From contig NZ_JTAM01000013.1 of assembly GCF_000812565.1 (NCBI RefSeq), positions 62,001 to 126,000 of the forward strand: DNA of 64,000 nucleotides. Direction: 5' to 3'. Shown here in pieces: positions 35,565 to 44,810 of this stretch. The stretch is from Flammeovirga sp. OC4 (lineage in GTDB: Bacteria > Bacteroidota > Bacteroidia > Cytophagales > Flammeovirgaceae). The translations under genes were made by a program, and so were the position numbers. Each line of letters starts with the position of its first letter. Within the stretch, counting starts at the first letter, position 1. The notes under the pieces were generated by a model. That model was given only the letters and a program-made list of their open reading frames with translations, had not been told where the DNA came from and searched no databases.

Positions 35565-36170
35565 ATGAAGTTGATATTTACATTATTGATCAGCTGTTTA
35601 TCTTTTACTGTGTTTGGACAAACGGAAATACAGTGGAAAGAAGGTATTGAACTTAGTTTTGAAGATTTTCAATCTCCGAACACCAAAGTATCCAATACTC
35701 TGTCATCTTATTCTATTCAATCAGGGGTGATGTTGGAAATGGGGTATCAAATGACTGCGTATGAATTAATGTTTAAGAAAAATTTCAATCAAGCATTTAA
35801 AGCAACATTTAATCCTAAAACAGCATTGATTACAGCACCTAATATGGAGTTAGCACAGCATATGGTTGATTATGCTCAAGTAGAATTTGATTTAGCAGAA
35901 TTGTACACTAGGAAAATTAGAAGAGAATTATTTTTGAATAAGAAAACATTTTCAAGTCTTTCTATTTTTCAAACCTACTTTACAATGCATCATCAAAGGA
36001 TGTTAACTGAAATGTCTCAGCTTCTTAATGAATCTGATTTTGGGAGAAAAAAAGAGGTTTTGGAAAGAAAACAGTTAGAGGTCCAAAATGAATTGGAAAA
36101 ATTATCAGATTTCTGTTTCGATTGTACTCCAGTTAAAAAGAAGAAAAATAAAAAAAAGCGCGACTCATAA
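35565..36170 (+). CDS. secreted protein, DUF922-like
   Basis: A 201-residue exported protein: signal peptide to about residue 19 (FGQ), then IQWKEGIELSFEDFQSP, which resembles the opening of DUF922-type secreted proteins. The central region (about 85-180) is helical and the C-terminus ends in a very basic KKKKNKKKRDS tail. No HExxH zinc motif is visible, so any peptidase role is unlikely. The family call is tentative. Confidence 0.65.
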   Translation: MKLIFTLLISCLSFTVFGQTEIQWKEGIELSFEDFQSPNTKVSNTLSSYSIQSGVMLEMGYQMTAYELMFKKNFNQAFKATFNPKTALITAPNMELAQHMVDYAQVEFDLAELYTRKIRRELFLNKKTFSSLSIFQTYFTMHHQRMLTEMSQLLNESDFGRKKEVLERKQLEVQNELEKLSDFCFDCTPVKKKKNKKKRDS

Positions 36171-36195
36171 TTCATTTATGAATCGCACTTTTTTT
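36148..36195. terminator. bidirectional intrinsic terminator
   Basis: Arms AGCGCGACTCATAA and TTATGAATCGCACT (two mismatches) flanked by A7 and T7. It separates the convergent secreted-protein gene (plus) and TonB-receptor gene (minus); its left arm overlaps the last codons of the plus-strand gene. Confidence 0.75.
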
Positions 36196-36218
36196 ATAGT
36201 ATGATATGAACTTAAATA

Positions 36219-38627
36219 TTAGTTCAAAAGATTACCAATTTTTACTTCAAAGAAGAACATTCTTGGAGTAATTGGACCATAAACGAAAGCAGCGTCTTTG
36301 TCCGGGCCACTTACAAATTGGTCTTGCATTTGGTTGAAGATATTCTTCACGCCACCACCTAATTGAATATTAGCATTCTTACTCAGCTTAGTAGTGTAAG
36401 TTACTTTTAAGCTCATATCCATGAAGGATTCTGTTTTGATCAGTTCTTCTTCAGTTGTCAATTCACCATTGATGAATCCACCTGGAATATAAGGAACATG
36501 CATACTACCTGTATAAACTCCTGTCAATGATGTCTGCCACTTTTGAGCAGGGCGGTAGTTCATCGTAAATGAACCATATTGATTTGGTGTTCTAAGGATA
36601 TATTTTGAAGTACTTGTCTCTTCGTCACCCCATTGGTTGTCTTCTTCATATTCTGCTGTTTGAACAGTAAAACCTGCTTGGAAGTCTAGGTTTTGCGAAG
36701 GAGCAACTTTTGCTTCAACGTTGAAACCTTGTACAACGGCATCAGAAAGAGAGTTTCTTTTGTAGTTAATTAAAGTACCGTCAGGAAGTTCCGTTAATTG
36801 ATTATCAAATCTATCTTTGATTCTAGTATGGAAACCTTCTACTAAGAAGTACGCTTGAACATTACCAATTTTCTTCTCCCAATCCCATGCAAGGTTATAA
36901 GATAAAGAAGTCTCAGGCTTTAAATCTGGATCTAAAACTGTTCTTACAGCTTGTCCTCCTTGTACTTCAACGTGTAAATCTTCAGAAAACATTTGAGGAG
37001 CTCTAAAACCAGTTGCAAAACCACCTCTTACTTGCATGTCTTTCGTCAAGTTATATTTTAAGTTGATTCTTGGGTTAATGGCAGGAACACTTTTGTTATT
37101 TTCAGCGTTGGCTAAATCGTTGATTTGCACATAATCCATTCTAGCTCCGACTAATACTGATAGTTTTTTACCCTTCCATTCATTTTGAGCAAATACAGCC
37201 ATAGTGCTAGACTCTTGATCAGAGATTAATGCATCACCAACTTTTTCTCCTGTCTCCGGATCAGTATATCCGTTTTTTCGATCTTCGATTTTATCAAAAA
37301 TGTATTCAACACCAGCCACGAAGTAAGTATTCGCATTGAACATTTTACCAAGATCTCTGTTTATTTGAGCACCACCAACGTAAGTTGTACCCGTAGTTAA
37401 ACCATAGCCGTCCGCTGCTTGATTAGCACCATAATAACTATCTCTATTTACATACTGAATATTTGAATAAGCATTAATATGCGTTTTCTTATCAGTACTG
37501 AACCAGTCATAATTTACACTTCCACCAAAGATATTCATATCAATCATCTCCGTGATGTCTGTTTCATGAGGAGCTAGATCGAGTTTGTTACCACCTCTTC
37601 TTTGTTCATTTAAATATCTAAAATCTGCGGTAACTTTATTTTGATCATTAAATTGATGATAAACTTTGGTACCTACTGAAGCGGTTTTCAATTCAGGTAA
37701 TTCAGAGAAATCATCTTTTATTGCACCTCCTGTAGGATTTCCATTATCATCAAGTTGATACCAAACATCATCAGGGTTTGCATTCCAAGCGTCTCTATGA
37801 CGATATGATCCATAAATGTAAGCTCCTGTTTTATCATTTTTAGAAACTAAAGATGTATTGAAATAAGTATTGATATCATTTGATTTTCCATCAATTGTTC
37901 CAAAGTTAGTACCTACTTCATAAGAGTTAAATTGTGGTGCTTTAGTAATGATATTTACAGTACCACCAATTGCGTTGGCACCAAATAATACAGAACCACC
38001 ACCTCTTACAACTTCTACTTGGTCAACCATTGAAACTGGAATTTGTTCCAATCCATAAACACCTACAAGGCCATTGAAAATGGGTCTACTGTCTACCAAA
38101 ATTTGAGTATAAGGCCCTTCCAATCCATTTAATCTTAAGGCAGAAGCACCACAGTTACCACAAGTATTTTCTACTCTTGCTCCAGAAACGAAGTTTAATC
38201 CATCAGCTACTACTTTAGAGTTGTTTGCCATGAAAATTTCTTTACCCACAACATTAACAACAGCAGAAGTTTCTTTTCTACTTTGCTCTCTTCTACTACT
38301 AGAGACAATAACCTCATTGAGTTGTAAAAGGTCTTTTTCTAAATCAAAATGAATATCAGTTCCATTTTTTGCTTTAAAGTTTTGTGTAATTGGTAAGTAG
38401 CCTACCGCTGAAATCATGATAGAATATTCTACGCCTTGCTCTAACTCAATAAGGAAATGCCCTGTTTCGTCAGAAGAAGTTCCAAACTCTCCGTCATTAA
38501 TAGATACAGTAGCAAAAGGTACGTGATCTTTATTAGATGTCACATGACCTTTGATCGTAATTTTATCTCCTGCAAAGCTAAGTATATTTATAGCTAACAA
38601 TAAAAAAGTAATTAGTGATGCCTTCAT
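36219..38627 (-). CDS. TonB-dependent outer-membrane receptor
   Basis: An 802-residue receptor: signal peptide (about 1-19), a carboxypeptidase-like regulatory domain (about 22-95, IKGHVTSNKDHVPFATVSI), a plug (about 105-225) and a 22-strand-type barrel to the end (FFEVKIGNLLN). The plug has LNEVIVSSSRRE, an unusual CGNCG motif in RVENTCGNCGASALRLNG, and VVRGGGSVLFGANAIGGTVNI. Such receptors import large or scarce ligands using TonB energy. A metalloregulator-like inverted repeat in its promoter suggests metal or metal-complex uptake. No SusD partner is present. Confidence 0.93.
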   Translation of the reverse strand: MKASLITFLLLAINILSFAGDKITIKGHVTSNKDHVPFATVSINDGEFGTSSDETGHFLIELEQGVEYSIMISAVGYLPITQNFKAKNGTDIHFDLEKDLLQLNEVIVSSSRREQSRKETSAVVNVVGKEIFMANNSKVVADGLNFVSGARVENTCGNCGASALRLNGLEGPYTQILVDSRPIFNGLVGVYGLEQIPVSMVDQVEVVRGGGSVLFGANAIGGTVNIITKAPQFNSYEVGTNFGTIDGKSNDINTYFNTSLVSKNDKTGAYIYGSYRHRDAWNANPDDVWYQLDDNGNPTGGAIKDDFSELPELKTASVGTKVYHQFNDQNKVTADFRYLNEQRRGGNKLDLAPHETDITEMIDMNIFGGSVNYDWFSTDKKTHINAYSNIQYVNRDSYYGANQAADGYGLTTGTTYVGGAQINRDLGKMFNANTYFVAGVEYIFDKIEDRKNGYTDPETGEKVGDALISDQESSTMAVFAQNEWKGKKLSVLVGARMDYVQINDLANAENNKSVPAINPRINLKYNLTKDMQVRGGFATGFRAPQMFSEDLHVEVQGGQAVRTVLDPDLKPETSLSYNLAWDWEKKIGNVQAYFLVEGFHTRIKDRFDNQLTELPDGTLINYKRNSLSDAVVQGFNVEAKVAPSQNLDFQAGFTVQTAEYEEDNQWGDEETSTSKYILRTPNQYGSFTMNYRPAQKWQTSLTGVYTGSMHVPYIPGGFINGELTTEEELIKTESFMDMSLKVTYTTKLSKNANIQLGGGVKNIFNQMQDQFVSGPDKDAAFVYGPITPRMFFFEVKIGNLLN

Positions 38628-38674
38628 GGCTTATTTGAAAATGTTTTTAATGGTTGACTAATTTTCTGTTGTCA

Positions 38675-38682
38675 CAAATCTA
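38675..38682 (-). promoter_or_regulatory. -7 element of the TonB-receptor gene
   Basis: On the minus strand this reads TAGATTTG (TAnnTTTG). A TTG lies upstream at 38697-38699 (minus strand), somewhat closer than the usual spacing. It predicts a start near 38668 and a ~40-nt leader. Confidence 0.45.
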
Positions 38683-38691
38683 AATAAAAAA

Positions 38692-38707
38692 TTTAGACAA
38701 GCCTAAA
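38692..38707. promoter_or_regulatory. DtxR/IdeR-like inverted repeat, candidate metalloregulator box
   Basis: TTTAGACAAGCCTAAA: arms TTTAGAC and GCCTAAA around AA, with one mismatch in seven. The TTAGG/CCTAA half-site recalls DtxR-family operators. It lies just upstream of the -7 element and covers the -33 region, the position of a repressor site. Confidence 0.5.
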
Positions 38708-38809
38708 AATAAGATTGTAATAATTATAAATTATATTTTAAAGTACTCTAGTGTCTATAAAATTCAACTTTTATTATCTAAAAATGTTTAGTGTGAACAT
38801 GAATCTACT

Positions 38810-38890
38810 TTCTTACTTTCTTCTTCTTTATTTTTGGCTTAACACAAAAACGAACCAAAAAAGTCAAGGCTGAGGAAAGTACTACTGAAC
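38810..38890. repeat. possible dispersed repeat element
   Basis: The stretch includes TTTTTGGCTT and, after a short gap, AACGAACCAAAAAAG, an imperfect inverted repeat followed by GTCAAGGCTGAGG. It resembles short palindromic repeats scattered between genes in some Bacteroidota genomes. Only one copy is present here, so repetition is not shown. Confidence 0.3.
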
Positions 38891-39120
38891 GAATTAGTTA
38901 GAAAGTCCACTGGTGCGAACGATGCCTTTCACTTCACATTCGTAATTAAATAATACTATTATGTTGGTTGGATTGACTATTCTATTGGAACTATTATTCT
39001 AAATCTTTCAAAGATGTGAACTTTAGTACTTTTAGTCTTTATGAATCTTTTATACTAAATCACTTATTACTAACTTTAAATGTTAATTTAACAAGCAATA
39101 TTTATTAATAAGCAACTATT

Positions 39121-40143
39121 ATGTGTTTTAAGACTACAATCATTGCAGGGATAATGTCCTTTTTATCTCTATGTGCCTACTCTCAAGAAACTGCAGGAGA
39201 ATACATGAGCAAAATTGGTGAACAGTATCATCAGATTAATGAAGATACTTGGGATTACATCAAGAAGGCTTCAAGGGGACGTAATGCCAGTACAATTGAA
39301 AAAAAACGTCAAGCTTTGATTGGGAGTCTCCAATCTTCAAGAGCTCAGATTAAAAAACTTCCTCCTTATAATGGTGATACCTCTTTGAGAGATGTATTTT
39401 ATGAATCGTTGAGCTTGTCGTATCATATTATGAATAGCGACTACCAAAAAGTTGTCGATATGGAAAAGGTAGCAGAGATGTCTTACGATGAAATGGAAGC
39501 ATACCTTCTGTTAAAAGAAAGAATTAGAGCGAGGAAAGATTCTATGCATAATGTGGTTTCTGCTGTTCAAGAAACTTTTGCCGAAAATAATAATATCACA
39601 CTTCAAGAAAGTCAATCAAGACTAAGTCGTAAATTGGACAATGCATCAGAAGTAAATAGATACCATAATCAACTTTATTTAATTCATTATAAATGCCATT
39701 GGTATGACAAAAAGGTCGTAAAAGCTAAAAAGGCGAAGGATAATGAAGCGGCAAAGAAAAATATCGCATTATTGGAACTTGCTGTTAATGATGGTAGAGG
39801 TAAACTAAAAAACATTGAAGCATTCAGAGGAGATGAAAGCTATAAGGTAGCGTGTGAAGAATTATTGACTTGTTATTATAAATTGGCTACTGAGTACTAT
39901 CCAAGGCAGATTGAAATACAGGAGCAAATGACAAACTTCAATAAAGTGGTGGAAAACTTTAATGCAATCAAGCAAAAAAATAGAACGCAAGAAGATATTG
40001 ATCTTTATAACTCAGAGGTTCAACGTTACAACAAGAATGTAAATGAGTATAATACATTGGTAGAGTCTTCGAATAAGAACCGTAGTAATGGTACAGAGAA
40101 GTTCAATAAAGTAGCAGATAAATTTCAATCGAAATATATTTAA
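39121..40143 (+). CDS. secreted coiled-coil protein (possibly LIC11966-like)
   Basis: A 340-residue exported protein: signal peptide ending CAYSQ (about 21), then an almost fully helical body rich in Lys, Glu, Asn and Tyr, with a likely coiled coil in the last 90 residues (RQIEIQEQMTNFNKVVENF). The opening YMSKIGEQYHQINEDTWDYI and the KKLPPYNGDTSLRD block recall LIC11966-type surface proteins, but I am not certain of that family. A hairpin follows. Confidence 0.65.
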   Translation: MCFKTTIIAGIMSFLSLCAYSQETAGEYMSKIGEQYHQINEDTWDYIKKASRGRNASTIEKKRQALIGSLQSSRAQIKKLPPYNGDTSLRDVFYESLSLSYHIMNSDYQKVVDMEKVAEMSYDEMEAYLLLKERIRARKDSMHNVVSAVQETFAENNNITLQESQSRLSRKLDNASEVNRYHNQLYLIHYKCHWYDKKVVKAKKAKDNEAAKKNIALLELAVNDGRGKLKNIEAFRGDESYKVACEELLTCYYKLATEYYPRQIEIQEQMTNFNKVVENFNAIKQKNRTQEDIDLYNSEVQRYNKNVNEYNTLVESSNKNRSNGTEKFNKVADKFQSKYI

Positions 40144-40159
40144 TAGCATTCTACTTAAT

Positions 40160-40202
40160 AAGCATGTTTGTGGAGGAGTTACTTCATTAAACATGCTTTT
40201 TT
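40160..40202 (+). terminator. intrinsic terminator
   Basis: Arms AAGCATGTTT (40160-40169) and AAACATGCTT (40189-40198), 10 bp perfect, with a 19-nt loop, followed by T7. Confidence 0.75.
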
Positions 40203-40221
40203 TATTTACCCTAACTTTTTT

Positions 40222-41238
40222 ATGATGAGGTTCCTATTTATTATGATCGCTTTTGTATGTTCTCACACACTATTAGCACAACAAGATAACGAGATAATTT
40301 TTGCAGAGAAACACTGTAGCATCACTCCACCTAAGTCATTTAAAATAGCACAAGTTAAAGGAGCAACAGGATTGGTGGATCGTTTATCAAAAGTGGCTAT
40401 TATAGTGGAATACTTTCCGATGAGCGTCAATGGAATCTACTTGAAGATGCTTTCTGATGAATTGGAAGGTTATCTTTCAGATGGTAAAATGGAGAAAGCC
40501 GTATTGAATAATGGAACACCTGCCTATAAATTCAACCTCACATCAAAAAAAGAAGGGTATTCAAAATTTATTTACCTTTTTGGAGATACGGAACACACGG
40601 TAATTCTAATAGGGGCTTATCCTACAAGTCAACCACATTTTGAAAACGTGTTGGTTAGTGTCATGCAAACCGCCAATTTATTGAATGGTAAATTAGATGA
40701 CTTTTCAGATATGGAGATGGCGGATGGTATTTTTTCAATCACAACAGATGAGACAGAGTATCAGCCTTTATTACAAAAGAAAGGAAAGGCTATTTTCTTC
40801 AAAAAAAGTAAAAAAGAGATTAAACCATCCATCTTCAAAGTTGATGACATCAGAAAAAAAGTAGTGGCTAAAAACTTTAAAAATTATGCTATGGCTCGTT
40901 TTAGAGAATTACCAATGAGTAATGAAACAGTGATTAGTAAAGTAAATGCCATCGAAATTGAAGATATGCTTGGATATGAAATCATCTCGAAATCTCCCAA
41001 TGGATCAAAGAAAAATACCCCTGCAAACGAAGAAGCAGTTGGGTATATGGTTATACTTTTTAAGCCTGATAATGGTTATTTTTTAATGAGAGGAATGACT
41101 TATGAGCAGCATTCAAAAAACTTGAAAGCTTTCAAACAAATGGGGAAATCTTTTAAGGTCAAAATGCAAAAGAAACAATTGAAGCCTGTGCCTGTTCCTA
41201 AAAAAGTAAAACCTAAAAAGAAATATGCAGAATCTTAG
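40222..41238 (+). CDS. secreted protein of unknown function
   Basis: A 338-residue exported protein. I chose the ATG pair at 40222/40225 because MMRFLFIMIAFVCSHTLLAQ is a complete signal peptide; an upstream in-frame start would lie inside the terminator stem. The mature protein is mixed alpha/beta without known motifs and ends in a basic, proline-containing tail (KPVPVPKKVKPKKK). I recognise no family. Confidence 0.65.
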   Translation: MMRFLFIMIAFVCSHTLLAQQDNEIIFAEKHCSITPPKSFKIAQVKGATGLVDRLSKVAIIVEYFPMSVNGIYLKMLSDELEGYLSDGKMEKAVLNNGTPAYKFNLTSKKEGYSKFIYLFGDTEHTVILIGAYPTSQPHFENVLVSVMQTANLLNGKLDDFSDMEMADGIFSITTDETEYQPLLQKKGKAIFFKKSKKEIKPSIFKVDDIRKKVVAKNFKNYAMARFRELPMSNETVISKVNAIEIEDMLGYEIISKSPNGSKKNTPANEEAVGYMVILFKPDNGYFLMRGMTYEQHSKNLKAFKQMGKSFKVKMQKKQLKPVPVPKKVKPKKKYAES

Positions 41239-41344
41239 AATTGGTCAATAAACTCACTAATTATTGAGAATTAAGTAGTTTTAGATCTTAACAATCAATC
41301 ACTTAATAAAAGGTAACGAAAACAGAGATATAGGCAGTTCAATT

Positions 41345-41352
41345 TATTTTTG
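41345..41352 (+). promoter_or_regulatory. putative -7 element
   Basis: TATTTTTG matches TAnnTTTG, 38 nt before the ATG at 41390. No -33 TTG stands out. Confidence 0.35.
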
Positions 41353-41389
41353 TGTATTATATATCAATAACTTACTGTAAATAAATAAA

Positions 41390-42601
41390 ATGAATCGTTA
41401 CCTTTTCTTGGTAATTTTACCATTAACTATCTTTTCTTGCCAATTCAATACACACGACAAGAAACCAAAAAATACGGTTGTACTCGTTTCCATTGATGGA
41501 TTCCGTTATGATTATTCAGAAAAGTACAACACACCTCACCTAGACCAAATAGCAAAGGAGGGAGTGAAAGCCGCTTCCATGATTCCTGCTTATCCTAGCA
41601 AAACCTTTCCCAATCATTATTCAATCGTTACAGGTATGTACCCTCAAAACAATGGTTTGGTACATAATAATTTCTATGATCCAGAAAGAGAACAACATTA
41701 TAAAGTGGGATTGGGTAAAAAAGATGGTTCATGGTTTAAGGGAACTCCACTTTGGAATTTAGCAGAACAGCAAGGTCAAAAATCAGCGACTTTTTATTGG
41801 CCTGTTTCAGATGCTAGAGTAGAGGGAATGACACCTACTTATTATTTTAAATACAACAAGCCTACTCCTTATTTTGAAAGGGTAGATCAAATACAAAAGT
41901 GGCTTTCATTGGATGAAGAGGTACGTCCATCATTTATAGCGACTTACTTTTCATTGGTAGATACACAAGGACATCTTTTTGGTCCGGATGCTCAAGAAAC
42001 AAAAGAAGCTGTTGAATACTTAGACCAAGTGATTGGTAGGTTATATGAGGTCGTGAAGTCTTATCCTGACCCTATTGATTTAATTATCGTTTCTGATCAT
42101 GGAATGCAGCAAGTAGATGTTGAAAATGCGATTGTGTTGGAAAGTCTGGGAAGATATAAGGATTTTGAATGTGTGAATGGAGGTGGAATTCAGTATTTCT
42201 TATATGCCAAAAAAGGGGCAGATATAGAAAAAACGTATCAAGAACTGAAGGCTCAGGAAGACAAAGGTTTTGTAGTTTACAAAAAGGAAGAGGTACCAGA
42301 ACGACTTCATTTTTCAAAGGGAAAGCGAATTCCAGAAATATTTTGTGAAGCAATTCCTCCAATGACTTTTAGAAATTTGAGGGGAGCAGTGAGCAATGGA
42401 ATGCACGGTTACGACCCTTATAAAGTAAAGAATATGCATGCAATATTTTATGGAGTAGGGGATCATTTTCATAAAGGGCAAGCCATTGAATCCTTTGAAA
42501 ATATTCATATTTACCCTCTAATTGCTAAGATCTTAAACCTAAAAGTTCCAGAGGAAGTAGATGGTGATCTTAAAGTATTGTCACCTGCTTTGGTCGAATA
42601 A
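41390..42601 (+). CDS. ectonucleotide pyrophosphatase/phosphodiesterase-like lipoprotein
   Basis: A 403-residue lipoprotein (lipobox IFSC, Cys17) with an alkaline-phosphatase-superfamily NPP domain. VVLVSIDGFRYDY holds the first metal Asp, PSKTFPNHYSIVTGMYP the nucleophile Thr, FSLVDTQGHLFGPD and IIVSDHGMQ further metal ligands, and a GMHGYDP block the last His. NPP enzymes hydrolyse nucleotide or phospholipid phosphodiesters; here it would act at the envelope, perhaps for phosphate salvage. It is monocistronic. Confidence 0.9.
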   Translation: MNRYLFLVILPLTIFSCQFNTHDKKPKNTVVLVSIDGFRYDYSEKYNTPHLDQIAKEGVKAASMIPAYPSKTFPNHYSIVTGMYPQNNGLVHNNFYDPEREQHYKVGLGKKDGSWFKGTPLWNLAEQQGQKSATFYWPVSDARVEGMTPTYYFKYNKPTPYFERVDQIQKWLSLDEEVRPSFIATYFSLVDTQGHLFGPDAQETKEAVEYLDQVIGRLYEVVKSYPDPIDLIIVSDHGMQQVDVENAIVLESLGRYKDFECVNGGGIQYFLYAKKGADIEKTYQELKAQEDKGFVVYKKEEVPERLHFSKGKRIPEIFCEAIPPMTFRNLRGAVSNGMHGYDPYKVKNMHAIFYGVGDHFHKGQAIESFENIHIYPLIAKILNLKVPEEVDGDLKVLSPALVE

Positions 42602-42602
42602 T

Positions 42603-42641
42603 AAAAAAGCCTTGTGAAAAATGACTTCACAAGGCTTTTTT
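42603..42641. terminator. bidirectional intrinsic terminator
   Basis: Arms AAAAGCCTTGTGAA and TTCACAAGGCTTTT, perfect, with A's before and T's after. It serves the NPP gene (plus) and the convergent lipoprotein gene (minus, stop at 42658). Confidence 0.85.
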
Positions 42642-42657
42642 AGTCTCCAAGTTTGGA

Positions 42658-43269
42658 TTATAAAGGTGCTTCACCGTAAAAATAGTCCAAAGCTGCAATT
42701 TTTATTTCAGGATTTTCCTTTTCCAATTTGGCTTTATGATCTTTTGTCATCTTATTCCATTTTTTAACCGCATTGTTATAATATCCTCTTGTAAAAGTAT
42801 CTCTAGCGTTGGCGTCTGAAACCTCTGAAAGTAACATTTCTGTTTCTTCTTGAGCATCTAAATCATCTACAGAATCAATCAAGTCATTCAGTGCAGTGAT
42901 CATTTCAGTGATACGTTGATCGTACTGCATCACTTCTTCGTTGTTATTAAAACTCGATTTAGAATACTTTGCTCTTGATGCTTTTGAAATCGCTGATTTA
43001 GCGGTTCTTTTCTTCTCTTTGTCCAATTTGGCATTGGAACGGTTGAGGATTTGAACAATCATTTTAGCTTTCGAAATTTTTAATTCTTCAGAAGCAAAAG
43101 CCTCTTTTTTGAGAGAATCAATTTCTTGATATAATGCTTTAGAATCGACTTTACTCAGGTCTTCCACTTCCATTTCATATCCTTCCTCAGACTCATCTTG
43201 CTTTTGTTCAGTTGAACACGCAAAAAGTAAGAAGAATAATGCCGCTAAGGTAAGGTGAATCTTTTTCAT
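42658..43269 (-). CDS. helical lipoprotein of unknown function
   Basis: A 203-residue lipoprotein with lipobox LFAC (Cys18). The mature part starts with an acidic linker (EQKQDESEEGYEMEVED) and is otherwise helical, rich in Lys and Ala, with possible coiled coils (about 35-160). No motif or family is recognised. It is the 3'-most gene of the export operon strand, 66 nt after the TolC-like gene, and may be co-transcribed with it. Confidence 0.65.
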   Translation of the reverse strand: MKKIHLTLAALFFLLFACSTEQKQDESEEGYEMEVEDLSKVDSKALYQEIDSLKKEAFASEELKISKAKMIVQILNRSNAKLDKEKKRTAKSAISKASRAKYSKSSFNNNEEVMQYDQRITEMITALNDLIDSVDDLDAQEETEMLLSEVSDANARDTFTRGYYNNAVKKWNKMTKDHKAKLEKENPEIKIAALDYFYGEAPL

Positions 43270-43335
43270 TATGTTATTGTCTTTTGTAGGATCAATTAAG
43301 TTATCACCTTGATTATATCAATTCGCAGACCAAAA

Positions 43336-44793
43336 TTAGTTTAATTCAATTTTTTCACCTTTTTGAAAATCATAAAGCGTGAAAACTCTTAGTCGATAAA
43401 AGGAAAGCCAATACTCTTTTAACGCCGCTAGATATTCCTTGGTAGCATTGTCTTTATCTCTTAATGTAATATTGAGGTCAGTGACACTAATCTTACCTAC
43501 CAAGTACCTTTGCCTTGCAATTTCATAACTTTTTTCTGAGACAATTTTTGCTCTTTCAGTAGATAAAACTCTTTTCCGAATAATAGGAATTTGCCTTGCA
43601 AGCATATAAATTTCTTGAGTAAATCGTTGTTCCTGCAATGCGATAGTACTTTCTTCCAATCGTTGATTCGAAAGTGCGGTTTCCACTCTTGATTTTCTTC
43701 TTCCCCAATCCACAAGAGGTATATTAAAACCTAGTCGTACTTGTTGCTGATCGTTGGGATTTTGATATACTCCTGAAGGAACATTAGATTGTTGCGTAAG
43801 GCCAAATTGACCATTTAGGTTAACTTGTAAACCTGTTTGACCTTTTGCTTGAGCCACCGCTCTTTCTGCTTCTAATTTTCTTCTGTGGAAACTGATGTAT
43901 TGTTGTCGATTGAGTTTGGCTTGTGCAACAGCCACATCAGAACTGATGGTGATATCAGGAATTTCAGCAGGAAGAGATAAGTCGACTCCATTTGTACTTG
44001 GTGTCAATCCTAAAAATGTATAAAGATTCAAAGTGGCTCTTTCGACTTCCAAATCTGCCGATTGTACATTTCTCTCTGAGGTGATTACACTCAATTCGAG
44101 TTGTAAAAGCTCATTTTCTGCTATTTTACCTAAGTTGTAACGGCCTTTTCCAATTTTAAAAATAGTATCGTTATTGGAAAGGTTGGTTTCAGCTACTTTT
44201 TTATTGACTTGTGCCAATAATAGATCAAAATAGTATTCCGTGGCATCGTAACCTACTTGTTCCATCTCCTCTGTAAACTTCTTTTGTGATTCCTCGTATT
44301 TCAAAGGCTCAATCACTTTATCAAATTTATAGGGGTTGAAATTAAAAAGAGGTTGATTAAAGCCGACTACTAAAGGTTGTCCCGCATAGCTCACTCCTTG
44401 ATTTGAACCTTCAAAGTTGTCGATTCTTTGAATACTAGAACCTACATAAATCGATCCTCCCGTTAAACCGATATTTTGCTGTAGTGCAAGGTTCAATTGT
44501 GAAGTGGACATATTTACACCTCTAAACTCATTGGAACCATCTGGCTGAGTAACTGATGAAATGGAGCGGTTGAAATCAGGTAAATAACCATCTAAAACCA
44601 ATTGAGGAAGGTAATTGGATTTGAACTGTTTGTACAACCAGTAATTGTTTTCTTTTCTATTCTCCGCTTGTTGAGACGAAAGCGACTCTCCTTTTGCAAT
44701 ACTGATCACTTGGTCTAATGTCATCAGTTCCTGAGCGAATAGAGGCGTGTTCAGGAGCAGCAAAAGGTATATAAATATTTTTTTTAAGTTCAT
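43336..44793 (-). CDS. TolC family outer-membrane efflux protein
   Basis: A 485-residue outer-membrane channel: signal peptide (about 1-20), then the two TolC-type repeats of long helices and short barrel strands. Family features are LTLDQVISIAKGESLSSQQ-like N-terminal helix (MTLDQVISIA), the Asn-Tyr-Leu-Pro turn FKSNYLPQLVLDG, and the mirrored second half with LGFNIPLVDWGRRKSRVETA. It would form the exit duct for the adaptor and permease encoded upstream in the same operon. Confidence 0.9.
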   Translation of the reverse strand: MNLKKIFIYLLLLLNTPLFAQELMTLDQVISIAKGESLSSQQAENRKENNYWLYKQFKSNYLPQLVLDGYLPDFNRSISSVTQPDGSNEFRGVNMSTSQLNLALQQNIGLTGGSIYVGSSIQRIDNFEGSNQGVSYAGQPLVVGFNQPLFNFNPYKFDKVIEPLKYEESQKKFTEEMEQVGYDATEYYFDLLLAQVNKKVAETNLSNNDTIFKIGKGRYNLGKIAENELLQLELSVITSERNVQSADLEVERATLNLYTFLGLTPSTNGVDLSLPAEIPDITISSDVAVAQAKLNRQQYISFHRRKLEAERAVAQAKGQTGLQVNLNGQFGLTQQSNVPSGVYQNPNDQQQVRLGFNIPLVDWGRRKSRVETALSNQRLEESTIALQEQRFTQEIYMLARQIPIIRKRVLSTERAKIVSEKSYEIARQRYLVGKISVTDLNITLRDKDNATKEYLAALKEYWLSFYRLRVFTLYDFQKGEKIELN

Positions 44794-44810
44794 TTGAAGT
44801 AATGTTAGGT

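Larger units (their letters stand above)
38628..39120. other. intergenic region between divergent genes
   Basis: 493 bp holding the TonB-receptor promoter and operator at its left end, a repeat-like stretch near 38810-38890, and A/T-rich DNA before the gene at 39121. No coding frame is seen. Confidence 0.5.
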
